Assembly (NCBI GenBank): GCA_047619205.1
Contig: JBLHJR010000023.1
Location: 1-43,364 of the forward strand
DNA: 43,364 nucleotides
Origin: Endobugula sp047619205
Lineage (GTDB): Bacteria > Pseudomonadota > Gammaproteobacteria > Pseudomonadales > Cellvibrionaceae
Reading direction: 5' to 3'
The first letter of the stretch is position 1. Each line of letters starts with the position of its first letter. Shown one piece after another: positions 8,395 through 16,914 of this stretch. The notes beneath the pieces were generated by a model. The model searched no databases and was not told the origin of the DNA. It was given only the letters and a program-made list of their open reading frames with translations. The position numbers and the translations under genes were made by a program.

Positions 8395-8469
8395 GCTAGA
8401 CGTGAGATGTCCAACGCGAGACGCTAATGATGACAATACTTTCTATCACGTAGTGTAAAGCATCTCACG
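8395..8469. repeat. Intergenic palindromic repeat, copy A (epd-pgk)
   Basis: In the transcribed (minus) direction one arm reads gcgtctcgcgttggacat, followed by ctcacgtctagc. The other arm is eroded (gtgagatgc). A small hairpin ggcgc-aag-gcgcc lies next to it, inside the last codons of epd. It shares the core GCGTCT-nnC-n-GGAC-(n)GTCTA(A/G)C with copies B to E. Confidence 0.6.
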
Positions 8470-9499
8470 GCGCAAGGCGCCTAACCACATCTAACATTCT
8501 ATTCGCAAAGCCCCATTCATTATCAAACCACGTCAACACTTTAACTAACGTGTCACCCGCTACTCGTGTTTGGCTGGCATCGACGATACCAGAGCGTGGG
8601 TCGTGGTTAAAATCACAGGAGGCTAAGGGTTCTTCGGTGTAGCCTAGAATAGTCGGTAATTTGTCTGCGGCGGCTTTTAATGCGGCATTAATTTTTTCAG
8701 CGCTAACGCGTTGTGTAACCACCACAGACAAATCAATCACCGAGACATTGGCTGTCGGTACGCGCATGGCTTGTGCTTGGAAGCGCCCCGCTAATTCTGG
8801 CAATAAACGATCAATGCCTTTAGCTAATCCCGTATCGACAGGAATAATCGATTGATAAGCGCCACGGGTTTTACGCAAATCGGTATCGTGGTACGCATCA
8901 ATAATCGGTTGATCGTTCATTGCCGAGTGAATAGTCGTAATGACGCCGCTCTCAATACCAAAGGCGCGATGCAAGGTATCAATAACCGGAACAATACAGT
9001 TGGTGGTGCAAGAGGCATTGGAGATGATGATGTGATCATCTGTTAATGTTTGTTCATTAACACCGTAAACAATTGTCGCATCCACGTCGTTTTCAGCCGG
9101 TTGGGAAAACAACACTTTCTTCGCGCCCGCTAGGATATGTTTTTCTGCTGTTTTACGATCAGAAAAGGCGCCGGTACATTCTAACACTATGTCGATGTTT
9201 AGCTTAGCCCACGGCAAGTGTTCTATGTTTTCTTCGTGAAAAATATGAATGCTGTCGTTATCAATACAGAGTATGTCATTGTCGGCAGCGTCGGTATTTA
9301 TCGCCACGCTGCGCGCAAATTTCCCATGGGTTGAATCGTATTGGGTTAAATGCGCAATGGTTTTGTTATCCGCTAATTCATTAATGGCCACAATGGCGAT
9401 TGTTTTGCCTAGCGTGTCATTGCCTAGCGACGCTTCGTAAAACGCACGTAAAACGCAGCGTCCAATACGACCGTAACCATTGATGGCGATATTGAGCAT
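8465..9499 (-). CDS. epd: D-erythrose-4-phosphate dehydrogenase
   Basis: A 344-residue member of the GAPDH family with NAD-binding INGYGRIGR at the start, catalytic C164 in NASCTTNC and H191 in TTIHSAMND. The features AINELAD, YDSTHGKF, AYHDTDLRKTR, SIIPVDTGLA and DNEWGFANRM match E. coli Epd more closely than GapA. Epd oxidises erythrose 4-phosphate to 4-phosphoerythronate, the first step of DXP-dependent pyridoxal phosphate synthesis. Its position between tkt, which makes erythrose 4-phosphate, and pgk-fba agrees. A minor GAPDH activity is possible. The Shine-Dalgarno sequence is weak (AGGCAC, about 11 nt upstream). The stop codon lies inside the edge of repeat copy A. Confidence 0.9.
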   Translation of the reverse strand: MLNIAINGYGRIGRCVLRAFYEASLGNDTLGKTIAIVAINELADNKTIAHLTQYDSTHGKFARSVAINTDAADNDILCIDNDSIHIFHEENIEHLPWAKLNIDIVLECTGAFSDRKTAEKHILAGAKKVLFSQPAENDVDATIVYGVNEQTLTDDHIIISNASCTTNCIVPVIDTLHRAFGIESGVITTIHSAMNDQPIIDAYHDTDLRKTRGAYQSIIPVDTGLAKGIDRLLPELAGRFQAQAMRVPTANVSVIDLSVVVTQRVSAEKINAALKAAADKLPTILGYTEEPLASCDFNHDPRSGIVDASQTRVAGDTLVKVLTWFDNEWGFANRMLDVVRRLAP

Positions 9500-9559
9500 G
9501 GTTGTTTAGTGCCTGTTGTGATTATTGTTTAAATTTTACTGTGTGCAACTGTTTAGTCG

Positions 9560-9640
9560 GTTAGACGTCAGATGTTAGAAGTCAGACGATAAAACATTTG
9601 TCGTGATGTGACAAAAGCGTCTTACTTCTAACGCCTTACA
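9560..9640. repeat. Intergenic palindromic repeat, copy B (tkt-epd)
   Basis: Inverted arms gtcagatgttagaagtcaga and, opposite, tcttacttctaacgccttac flank a small hairpin ttgtc-gtgatgt-gacaa. A further hairpin agcgc-gaa-gcgct abuts it at the tkt stop codon. The epd-proximal tail shares ACATCTnACGTCTA(A/G)C and then ACTAAACA with copy A. The element ends 60 nt before the epd start. Confidence 0.65.
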
Positions 9641-9650
9641 GCGCGAAGCG

Positions 9651-11654
9651 CTACTCTCCGAGTAACTCTTCCGCTGTGGCTAAAACATTGTCTACGGTAA
9701 AACCAAAGTGTTCCATTAGATCAGCGATCGGTGCAGACTCACCAAAGGTGCTCATGCCAATGACGCGACCATCTAGGCCAACAAATTTGTACCAGTAGTC
9801 TTCATGGGCCGCTTCGATAGCAATACGTGCACCGACTTCAATGGGGAGTACTGATTGTTTGTATTCAGCATCTTGCGCGCTAAAGACTTCAGCGCATGGC
9901 ATCGACACAACGCGAATTTTATGACCTTGTTGAGTTAACACTGTCGCCGCTTGTGTGGCGAGCTCGACTTCTGAGCCAGTGGAGATAAATATCAAATCAG
10001 GTTCGCCATCGCAATCGACGAGAATGTAGGCGCCTTTTGCGACATGGCTTAATTGTTCAGTGTTACGTGCCATTGGCGCTAGCGCTTGGCGAGAAAAAAT
10101 TAGTGCGCTGGGGCCGTCGCGGCGTTCAATGGCTGCTTTCCAGCATACCGCTGACTCTACGGTATCGCAGGGGCGCCATGTGTGTAGATTGGGTGTCGCA
10201 CGCAACGAGGTTAATTGCTCTACGGGTTGGTGAGTAGGACCATCTTCACCTAGGCCAATAGAATCGTGAGTGTAAACAAAGATACTTTGCTTGCCCATTA
10301 AGGCGGCCATACGCACAGCGTTGCGTGCATACTCCATGAACATTAAGAAGGTCGCACCGTAGTTAACAAAACCACCATGGAGGGCAATACCATTCATCAT
10401 CGCACTCATACCAAATTCACGTACACCGTAATAGAGATAGTTGCCGCTGGCATCGTTGGCTTCAATGCCTTTTGCGCCTGACCATAATGTTAGGTTAGAG
10501 CCTGCCAAATCAGCAGAGCCACCTAAGAGTTCCGGCAATAAGGGGCCGAACTGATTTAAGCAATTTTGTGAGGCTTTACGTGAAGCAATTTTTTCTGATT
10601 TATCTTGGCATTCTTGAATGTACGCATCGGCCTTTTCGCTAAAGTCGTTAGGTAATTCAGCGTTCACTACGCGGCGAGTAAACTCGTCAGCTAGGTCAGG
10701 GTGTGCGGCGGCGTACTCCGCAAATTCTGCATGCCATTCTTTCTCGGCAGCAATACCGGTAGTTTTTGCATCCCAGCCTTTATAGATATCATCTGGGACT
10801 ACGAAGGGTGCATGGGTCCAGCCTAAGGCTTCACGTGTTAAGGCGATTTCTGCCTCACCTAAGGCGGCACCATGGCAAGATTCTGTGCCTTGTTTGTTTG
10901 GCGAGCCAAAACCAATAACGGTTTTACAGCAAATAAGGGTGGGTTTCCCTGTTTCTGCACGAGCAGCTTCAATGGCGGCTTTAATGGCTTTGCTATCGTG
11001 ACCGTCTACATTGGCAATGACCTGCCAGCCGTAAGCTTCAAAACGTTTAGGTGTGTCGTCAGTAAACCAACCTTCTACTTTGCCATCAATAGAGATGCCA
11101 TTATCATCGTAGAAAGCAATTAACTTACCTAGGCCTAGCGTACCCGCCAAGGAAGAGACTTCGTGAGAGATGCCTTCCATTAAGCAGCCATCACCTAAAA
11201 AGGTATAGGTGTAGTGATCGACAATGTCGTGGCCTTCACGGTTAAACTGAGCCGCTAAGATTTTTTCTGCTGTTGCCATACCCACCGCATTACTAAGACC
11301 TTGGCCTAATGGGCCAGTGGTAGTTTCTACACCGGGGGCATAACCATATTCAGGGTGACCTGGGGTTTTAGAATGCAACTTGCGAAAATTCTTTAATTCT
11401 TCAATGGGTAATGCATAGCCCGTTAAATGCAGCAGTGAATAAATCAACATCGAACCGTGACCATTCGACAATACAAAGCGATCTCGGTCTACCCATTGTG
11501 GGTTGGCCGGATTGTGCTGCATATAGTCATTCCACAATACCTCAGCGATATCCGCCATTCCCATCGGCGCACCCGGGTGGCCAGAGTTAGCTTGTTGAAC
11601 GGCATCCATACTGAGTGCGCGAATAGCATTGGCAAGTTCGTTGCGAGAAGGCAT
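9651..11654 (-). CDS. tkt: Transketolase
   Basis: A 667-residue thiamine-diphosphate enzyme that moves two-carbon ketol units between sugar phosphates in the pentose phosphate pathway. The start MPSRNELANAI at 11654 has AGGAA about nine bases upstream. An in-frame ATG at 11732 would add 26 residues encoded by the terminus of the adjacent inverted-repeat element (MKMGFDPFIL...), so I reject it. Visible motifs: HPGAPMGMAD, GPLGQGLSNAVGMA, the TPP motif GDGCLMEG...DDN, and THDSIGLGEDGPTHQPVEQL in the pyrimidine domain. It is the first gene of the tkt-epd-pgk-fba cluster. The MITE-like element begins 52 nt upstream of the ATG, so its promoter lies in or beyond that element. Confidence 0.96.
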   Translation of the reverse strand: MPSRNELANAIRALSMDAVQQANSGHPGAPMGMADIAEVLWNDYMQHNPANPQWVDRDRFVLSNGHGSMLIYSLLHLTGYALPIEELKNFRKLHSKTPGHPEYGYAPGVETTTGPLGQGLSNAVGMATAEKILAAQFNREGHDIVDHYTYTFLGDGCLMEGISHEVSSLAGTLGLGKLIAFYDDNGISIDGKVEGWFTDDTPKRFEAYGWQVIANVDGHDSKAIKAAIEAARAETGKPTLICCKTVIGFGSPNKQGTESCHGAALGEAEIALTREALGWTHAPFVVPDDIYKGWDAKTTGIAAEKEWHAEFAEYAAAHPDLADEFTRRVVNAELPNDFSEKADAYIQECQDKSEKIASRKASQNCLNQFGPLLPELLGGSADLAGSNLTLWSGAKGIEANDASGNYLYYGVREFGMSAMMNGIALHGGFVNYGATFLMFMEYARNAVRMAALMGKQSIFVYTHDSIGLGEDGPTHQPVEQLTSLRATPNLHTWRPCDTVESAVCWKAAIERRDGPSALIFSRQALAPMARNTEQLSHVAKGAYILVDCDGEPDLIFISTGSEVELATQAATVLTQQGHKIRVVSMPCAEVFSAQDAEYKQSVLPIEVGARIAIEAAHEDYWYKFVGLDGRVIGMSTFGESAPIADLMEHFGFTVDNVLATAEELLGE

Positions 11655-11705
11655 ATTTGAAATTCCTGAGAATGATGAAAAAAGTGGATAACTAGGCTGG
11701 AGTAG

Positions 11706-11953
11706 AATAAAGGGGTCAAAGCCCATTTTCATATCTGCTATGCATTAGAAGCACATATAGACACTTAACTATATAAATGAACACAAAAAGCGGCTATTTT
11801 TCTGCCTGACGTCGTTCCTCAATTGGCCAATAGAATAACTATTACCTGCATTGAGCGCCTAGTCAGTCAAAAAAATACCTCACTTTATTGTTGTTCATTT
11901 ATATAGCTAAGTGTCTATCAAACACGATGAAAATGGGCTCTGACCCCTTTATT
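11706..11953. mobile_element. 248-bp MITE-like element upstream of tkt
   Basis: The 27-bp ends aataaaggggtcaaagccca...(11706-11732) and their inverse (11927-11953) differ at one base. A second inverted pair, tagacacttaactatataaa...(11758-11783) and its inverse (11892-11917), also differs at one base. There is no ORF for a transposase inside. The end motif ggggtcagagcccattttca is of a kind I associate with elements moved by REP-type Y1 transposases; that link is recollection. The rest of the gap, 11954-12131, holds no gene; tcttctgcgtg occurs twice there (12011-12021, 12026-12036). Confidence 0.8.
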
Positions 11954-12131
11954 AATATTGGCCCCATAAAAAGGGCGCTATTTTCGCATATTTAGTGTGA
12001 GGAGGACAGGTCTTCTGCGTGCCTATCTTCTGCGTGACTACGCTATTTCTATTGACGCATCGGTTCGAAGAGTGATGCTACTCGTGTTGAACCGCTATTG
12101 TAGCGATGGATATTGAGGCAAATTTTGCGCC

Positions 12132-13022
12132 TTAGCCGCAGTCTTGAATAATCAGCCGAGCTTCCTTTACCGCTTCCAGCACTTGCGTGGGGGCGCTTTG
12201 ATGGGGAGTGATAAAGACTTTGGGGTGTTGCCATAATAGGCTATCTTTGGCTAAGGGCTCTTGCTCAAAAACATCCATAAATGCACCACGTAAGTGATCA
12301 TTGTTTAGCTGCTCTAGCAGTGCGCTAGTGTCAATAATAGCGCCGCGGGATAAAGAAATAACGGCGGCATCTTTGGGTAGTTGGCTGAGACGAACTAAGT
12401 TGAGTAGGTGGTGAGTTTCGTGGGTATGCGGCAACATGTTGATCAGTACATCGCATTGCGAAAGAAAGTCTTTCATTGTGTCTAGGCCATGATACGTGTT
12501 GATGCCAGCGATGACCTTAAGACTACGCGACCAAGCAGAAATAGGATAGCCACCATGGTGTAGGTGGTTGGCTACGGCACCGCCTAAATATCCTAGGCCT
12601 AATACGCCAATACGGGTGTCTGCGCGGCTACGATAATCCCTATCATGCAGCCATTGGTTCTTTCTTTGGGCTTGAGCGAAATGATCAAAACGGCGCTGAA
12701 AGTGGAGTACGGCATAACTGGCATAATCACACATGGCGGCTTTCATGCCAGCATCATGTAAGCGCAATATCTTGGTGTGGGTTGGTAGTAATAATGGCTC
12801 GGCGTTAATATCAATGCCAGCGCCTAAATAAATCACGCAGCGTAATTTTGTGGCGCTTTGCCAGTCGGTAATCGTTGGCTTCCAAGTCAATAAACAATCA
12901 ACCTCGGCCATTGGGATCGTATTCGCGTGATGCAATTGTATGGACGCGTCAATTTTTTCAAATGCTTGTTGCCACTCTTCTAATAAAAATTGACTGCTAT
13001 GGAAAACAATATTCATCTTCAT
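12132..13022 (-). CDS. 2-hydroxyacid dehydrogenase, GhrA-like
   Basis: A 296-residue NAD(P)-dependent dehydrogenase of the D-2-hydroxyacid family, closest in pattern to E. coli glyoxylate/hydroxypyruvate reductase A. Visible: the Rossmann motif GVLGLGYLGG, SQCDVLINMLPHTHET, catalytic Arg in SLSRGAIID, Glu in DVFEQEPL, and His in TPHQSAP. The start is 13022 (or 13016), with AAGGA directly upstream. The longer frame from 13061 would overlap the VOC gene. E. coli GhrA is 312 residues, so the C-terminus is slightly short. The gene follows a VOC protein by 25 nt in a Gate transporter/VOC/dehydrogenase group. Substrate is uncertain; 2-oxoacid reduction is likely. Confidence 0.8.
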   Translation of the reverse strand: MKMNIVFHSSQFLLEEWQQAFEKIDASIQLHHANTIPMAEVDCLLTWKPTITDWQSATKLRCVIYLGAGIDINAEPLLLPTHTKILRLHDAGMKAAMCDYASYAVLHFQRRFDHFAQAQRKNQWLHDRDYRSRADTRIGVLGLGYLGGAVANHLHHGGYPISAWSRSLKVIAGINTYHGLDTMKDFLSQCDVLINMLPHTHETHHLLNLVRLSQLPKDAAVISLSRGAIIDTSALLEQLNNDHLRGAFMDVFEQEPLAKDSLLWQHPKVFITPHQSAPTQVLEAVKEARLIIQDCG

Positions 13023-13047
13023 TTTTCCTTGTTTAGTTGGTACATAA

Positions 13048-13467
13048 TTAGTCGGTGGCAAAAATATCTTCGCTGCGATTAAAGTATTTAAATTCTAAGG
13101 TATTCCCTGATGGGTCTTTAATAAAGAAAGTACCTTGCTCCCCAGCTTTATCTTTAAAGCGAATCTTTGGTTCTAGCAAAAAAGTGACTTCAGCATCGTG
13201 CAGGGCTTGGTGTAACCGTTGCCATTGCGCTTGTTTTAAAATGACACCAAAGTGCGGAACACGAATGATGTCGCCATCAACGGGCGTGGTGTGCTCGGGT
13301 TCAGAGCTGTCGGTATCGCGAAGATGTAAGCTCAGCTGATGCCCAAAAAAATTAAAATCGACCCAGCGCTCAGAGCGACGTCCCATTGTGCAATCGAAAA
13401 AACGCGTATAAAACGTAATGGAATCGTCAAGGTGAGTGACGGGAAAGGCTAGATGAAAAAGTGGCAT
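13048..13467 (-). CDS. VOC-superfamily (glyoxalase/dioxygenase-like) protein
   Basis: A 139-residue single-copy vicinal-oxygen-chelate protein. It has the two beta-alpha-beta-beta-beta modules: FHLAFPVTHLDDSITFYTRF at the front and HFGVIL...FIKDPSGNTLEFKYF at the back. Candidate metal ligands are His in FHLAF, His in PHFGV and Glu in NTLEFK. The start at 13467 has TTGGAGC eight bases upstream; the frame open to 13539 has no better start. Small VOC proteins include glyoxalases, antibiotic-binding proteins and extradiol dioxygenases, and I cannot choose among them. It lies 25 nt before the GhrA-like gene and 58 nt after the Gate gene. Confidence 0.8.
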   Translation of the reverse strand: MPLFHLAFPVTHLDDSITFYTRFFDCTMGRRSERWVDFNFFGHQLSLHLRDTDSSEPEHTTPVDGDIIRVPHFGVILKQAQWQRLHQALHDAEVTFLLEPKIRFKDKAGEQGTFFIKDPSGNTLEFKYFNRSEDIFATD

Positions 13468-13525
13468 GAATCGCTCCAATAAATAAAAAGTTGTTTTTTC
13501 TACTGCTTGATAGTAGGTGTTTAAG

Positions 13526-14545
13526 CTAACGCTTAACACTGTTATAAAGCCAGCAGTGCCAACGCAGCGGCAGGTAATCTAATAAGCGTGCGAGCAATAC
13601 AATAACGAGTAGACTAAAACCTAAACGCGCCCAGAGGACAGCGGATAGATCTGCGCCTAAGAGTAATATCAATAGCGTATCTTCGATAATGCCATGGCAC
13701 AAACTGAGTAATGCCATGGTCATAAAAACATCTTTAGCGTCTATTTTCCCCGAACGTGCCTCTTGGATCAGTATCCCGCCACCGAAAGAAATGCCTAGTG
13801 TTAGCCCAACCAGCATAATATTAGTGGCTTTTGCGCCAATACCTAGCATGCGTAAAACAGGCGCGAGCATTAGGTGGATGAGTTTTTCTATGCCTAGGTA
13901 ACGTAATAAATGAATCAATAAGGTGAGCCCGGCAATAATACCGAGTGCCGCTAGCAGCATGTGTACTTGAGTGATCAGCCAGCTTAGCCAATCTGACGAG
14001 TGTATGGTTGCTTGCCACAATAAGGGCGCAGGAGCCTGTAACCATTGTGCGTTACTGTAGGTCATATTCAATAATGCGCCTAAGCCTAGCGCGGCAGAAA
14101 TGCGCAGTAGTAAAGTAAACCATAGACTGACGCCGCTAGCGCGTGCAATGGCGACTTCTACCGGTAAGCCATGCGCTACAAGGATCATGGTGCCGAGTAC
14201 GCTGACTTGGGCAATGGTCATGGGTTCGGTGCCGGCGATTTGGTAAAAAACGGCCATGCCAGTATAGACGCTACTTAACATAGCGCTTAGCCAGACTAGG
14301 CCCATATCTCCCGGTAAGCCAACCCACATCATCACCGGTTCGAGCAGTAATGCCATTGGCTCAATCCAGCCCAAGAGTTCAATAAAGCGGACTAGTAGCA
14401 ACATCGGCAGCATGATTTTGACTAAGCTCCAAAAAATGAGCCATACCTCGATTAACCAGCGGCCGAAAAAACTGCCGGCAATCCGTTTTTGTGGCTTGCG
14501 TATTTGATTGAAGAGTGAGGTGAGTGACGAAAGCAAGTTCTGCAT
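13526..14545 (-). CDS. Nucleoside-recognition (Gate) domain membrane protein
   Basis: A 339-residue inner-membrane protein with about eight or nine hydrophobic helices. They are arranged as two similar halves, each resembling the Gate domain of nucleoside transporters and SpmA/SpmB proteins. The halves include WLSAMLSSVYTGMAVFYQIA and GLTLGISFGGGILIQEA. The ATG at 14545 has AGGCTC about eight bases upstream; a TTG directly before it is a weaker option. It heads a three-gene group with the VOC and GhrA-like proteins and is divergent from an Lrp-type regulator, which suggests control by an amino acid or related small molecule (inference). The transported solute is unknown. Confidence 0.75.
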   Translation of the reverse strand: MQNLLSSLTSLFNQIRKPQKRIAGSFFGRWLIEVWLIFWSLVKIMLPMLLLVRFIELLGWIEPMALLLEPVMMWVGLPGDMGLVWLSAMLSSVYTGMAVFYQIAGTEPMTIAQVSVLGTMILVAHGLPVEVAIARASGVSLWFTLLLRISAALGLGALLNMTYSNAQWLQAPAPLLWQATIHSSDWLSWLITQVHMLLAALGIIAGLTLLIHLLRYLGIEKLIHLMLAPVLRMLGIGAKATNIMLVGLTLGISFGGGILIQEARSGKIDAKDVFMTMALLSLCHGIIEDTLLILLLGADLSAVLWARLGFSLLVIVLLARLLDYLPLRWHCWLYNSVKR

Positions 14546-14681
14546 CAAGTGAGCCTGTAAGCGACTAGAAAAAATAAGTCAGTAGACGGGTAGATTAGCA
14601 GTAGGAGAAATAATTAATGCTTTTTATCCGCTCAAAAAGAAACTATAATTTTTAAATGGTAATAAAAACGGAATATAATTA

Positions 14682-15152
14682 ATGAAGCTGAATAATATTG
14701 ATGTCCGTATAGTGGAAGAACTACAGAATAACGCCGATCAGACCAATCTAGCGCTAGCCGAAAAAGTCGGTTTGTCGGCTCCCGCCTGTCTTAAGCGCGT
14801 GCAACGTCTAAAAGCGACTGGGGTGATACAGCGTATTGTGGCGATTGTTTCCCCCGAAGTGGCAGGACGGCGTTTAAACATGATTGTGGAAATTAAAACG
14901 CTGCGTGATCACGCAAAATTGGATCAACAATTCATCGTAGCGCTAAGTAAAGCCCCAGAAGTTAAGCAGTGTTATCAAGTTACCGGAGACGTTGATTTTG
15001 TGTTGATCGTTAATGTAGCGGATATCTTCGAATATGAAGCCTTCTGTGAACGCGTCATCTATAGCCACAAGGACCTGAAGAAATTCACCACGCTGATTAG
15101 CATTCGCTGTACAAAATTTGATTTATGCGAGCATGTCTTGTCTAAGGAATAA
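14682..15152 (+). CDS. Lrp/AsnC-family transcriptional regulator
   Basis: A 156-residue protein. The N-terminal helix-turn-helix (about residues 1-60) contains IVEELQNNADQTNLALAEKVGLSAPACLKRVQRL. A RAM/AsnC ligand-binding domain follows, with QCYQVTGDVDFVLIVNV. Members assemble as dimers to octamers and usually respond to amino acids. GGAA lies about ten bases before the ATG. A TATAAT box lies at 14644-14649 in an AT-rich leader, with no good -35. It is divergent from the Gate/VOC/GhrA-like group, 136 nt away, so local control of that group is the natural guess. It precedes rdgC but is separated from it by 144 nt. Confidence 0.9.
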   Translation: MKLNNIDVRIVEELQNNADQTNLALAEKVGLSAPACLKRVQRLKATGVIQRIVAIVSPEVAGRRLNMIVEIKTLRDHAKLDQQFIVALSKAPEVKQCYQVTGDVDFVLIVNVADIFEYEAFCERVIYSHKDLKKFTTLISIRCTKFDLCEHVLSKE

Positions 15153-15296
15153 CCGTGGTAGAGCCCACTTCACCTCTCCGTCTTGAAAATAAATCACGAT
15201 TGCCTGCGCCTCGACCTTTTCCTCGGGTAAACTACGCATTTGATGGTACAGCTTCTGCCATCCCCACTTTCGGCCAAAATAATAAGAGTTCTATTT

Positions 15297-16352
15297 ATGT
15301 GGTTTAAAAATTTACGGATTTATCGTTTTACTCAAGCCTTGACTTTAAACGGGGAAGTATTAAATGGAACCTCCTCAGCTGCGGGCGCCTTGAGTGATGC
15401 TTTGGAAGAGGGTGCCTTTGTTGCCTGTAATAGTCAGGACGAGTCCCGTTGTGGTTGGGTGTCACCGTTAACCGGTGAGGCGGATGTCAGTTTAGTGCAT
15501 GCTTGCCAAGGCTTTTTGATGCTTTGCGCTAAAAAGCAAGAAAAAGTACTACCTGCAGCCGTTATAAATGAAGCCTTAGATGAAAAGGTTGCCGTGATTA
15601 CCGAAGCAGAAGGTCGTCCGGTAGGGCGTACAGAGCGTCAGTCTTTAAGAGACGATGTAATGATGGACCTGTTGCCTAAAGCGTTTACACGGTCAAGTTT
15701 ACAGTATGCCTATATTGCGCCTCCGCGTAGCAATGCTGAAGGTGTGAGCCATAAAGATGATCACGGCTATATTGTGGTTAATGCGGCATCAGCGGCTAAG
15801 GCCGAAGCCTTATTATCCGTATTGCGTGATGTGCTAGGGAGTTTGCCAGTGATTCCTCTAGTGAGTAAACAGTTACCCCATCAAATGATGACCCAGTGGC
15901 TCACCGAAGCGGAAGCGCCAGCGAAGTTTCTATTGGGTGATGAGTGTGAGTTGGCAGACCCTAAAGAAGCGGGTAGCGTGATTCGTTGTAAACACCAAGA
16001 TTTAGCCGCAGAAGAAATTAACAATTTATTACAGTCCGGCATGATCGTGACCAAGCTGAACTTAAACTGGGCGCAGGGCGTTGATTTTATTTTAGATGAT
16101 CAGTTAGCGATTAAGCGCTTACGTTTTGCGGATGATATTCAGGGGAAAGCCGATGAACATGAAGCGCAGAATGCCATAGAAAAATTTGATAGTGAATTTT
16201 CTGTGATGACCCTAGAGTTGTCCGCGTTTATTCATGACTTGGTTAGCGCGTTAGGGGGAGTAGATGCCAGCACGCGTTCAGTTGAAGAAATGGTTATACA
16301 GGCCACTAAAAACGAGAGTGAACATACCGGTGTGGATGAAGTGGTTTTTTGA
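15297..16352 (+). CDS. rdgC: Recombination-associated protein RdgC
   Basis: RdgC is a ring-shaped dimeric DNA-binding protein that limits RecA and is linked to replication-fork processing. The start is MWFKNLRIYRF at 15297, which matches the conserved N-terminus; the frame open from 15240 lacks family similarity. Conserved stretches include GRTERQSLRDDVMMDLLPKA, LGSLPVIPL, VIRCKHQDL, GMIVTKLNLNW and IKRLRFAD. At 351 residues it is longer than the E. coli protein (303), with roughly 25 extra residues inside and a C-terminal tail of about 25 (STRSVEEMVIQ...). A terminator follows directly. Confidence 0.95.
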   Translation: MWFKNLRIYRFTQALTLNGEVLNGTSSAAGALSDALEEGAFVACNSQDESRCGWVSPLTGEADVSLVHACQGFLMLCAKKQEKVLPAAVINEALDEKVAVITEAEGRPVGRTERQSLRDDVMMDLLPKAFTRSSLQYAYIAPPRSNAEGVSHKDDHGYIVVNAASAAKAEALLSVLRDVLGSLPVIPLVSKQLPHQMMTQWLTEAEAPAKFLLGDECELADPKEAGSVIRCKHQDLAAEEINNLLQSGMIVTKLNLNWAQGVDFILDDQLAIKRLRFADDIQGKADEHEAQNAIEKFDSEFSVMTLELSAFIHDLVSALGGVDASTRSVEEMVIQATKNESEHTGVDEVVF

Positions 16353-16356
16353 TCGG

Positions 16357-16386
16357 AGCCCCTTTAATTTACAGGGGCTTTGCTTT
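16357..16386 (+). terminator. Rho-independent terminator of rdgC
   Basis: The stem agcccct/aggggct closes a nine-base loop and is followed by ttgcttt. It starts four bases past the rdgC stop. The T tract is short but the GC stem is strong. The convergent yoeB ends just beyond it. Confidence 0.7.
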
Positions 16387-16391
16387 CACTG

Positions 16392-16652
16392 TTAAGTGCT
16401 GTAGTGGTATCGGAGTTGTGCTATGAGTAAGGCATCATTTTGAAACTTATAAACGATACGATGCTCATCATTAATACGTCGAGACCAATAGCTTGCGAGT
16501 CCATGTTTTAATGGCTCTGGTTTGCCGATGCCTTCGTAAGGTGAGCGCGAGATATCCTTGATTAACGTATTTATCCGCTTCAGTATTTTCTTGTCGGTAC
16601 TTTGCCAGTAAAGATAATGCTCCCAAGCTATAGATGAAAACATTAGCTTCAT
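16392..16652 (-). CDS. yoeB: Toxin YoeB (Txe family mRNA interferase)
   Basis: An 86-residue RelE-fold ribosome-dependent endoribonuclease that cleaves mRNA in the ribosomal A site. It matches E. coli YoeB almost segment by segment: DYLYWQ-like HYLYWQSTDKKI, GKPEPLKH, WSRRI, EHRIVY and RYHY at the end. The known catalytic residues E46, R65, H83 and Y84 are all present at the same numbers, so the toxin should be active. Its ATG overlaps the yefM stop (ATGA), which couples translation to the antitoxin. Confidence 0.96.
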   Translation of the reverse strand: MKLMFSSIAWEHYLYWQSTDKKILKRINTLIKDISRSPYEGIGKPEPLKHGLASYWSRRINDEHRIVYKFQNDALLIAQLRYHYST

Positions 16653-16900
16653 TCAATGAGCGCTCTTGCTGTACCGTTACCAGCCTCAAGTTCAGCAATG
16701 GACTCGAGTAATTGCCGTGCATTAGCAGGGGAGCGAAGCAAGTAGGTTGTTTCCTCCATAGCTTGGTAGTCCTCTAGTGACATCATCACCACAGGGTTTT
16801 CACTTTTACGAGTGATAATTATGGGGGAGTGGTCATTACAGACTTTTTCCATTGTGCCAGCAAGGTTCGCTCGGGCGGAAGTATAGCTAATAGCGTCCAT
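16649..16900 (-). CDS. yefM: Antitoxin YefM (Phd/YefM family)
   Basis: An 83-residue antitoxin that binds YoeB and represses its own promoter. It begins MDAISYTSARANLAGTMEKV, the typical DNA-binding N-terminus, with PIIITRKSENPVVMMSLEDY next and an acidic, flexible C-terminus (LLESIAELEAGNGTA) that neutralises the toxin. The start is fixed by GGAG seven bases before the ATG at 16900. The frame open to 17005 reads through the promoter and is not real. It is the first gene of the yefM-yoeB operon. Confidence 0.95.
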   Translation of the reverse strand: MDAISYTSARANLAGTMEKVCNDHSPIIITRKSENPVVMMSLEDYQAMEETTYLLRSPANARQLLESIAELEAGNGTARALIE

Positions 16901-16914
16901 AAGGTCTCCAGTAA

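Noticed and set aside
11655..11732. Upstream ATG extending transketolase by 26 residues
   Set aside because: The extension is encoded mainly by the terminal repeat of the MITE-like element, and the ATG at 11654 has a good ribosome-binding site and the conserved N-terminus.
12011..12036. Tandem tcttctgcgtg repeat
   Set aside because: Two 11-base copies only, with no link to a gene or element; likely chance or a small duplication.
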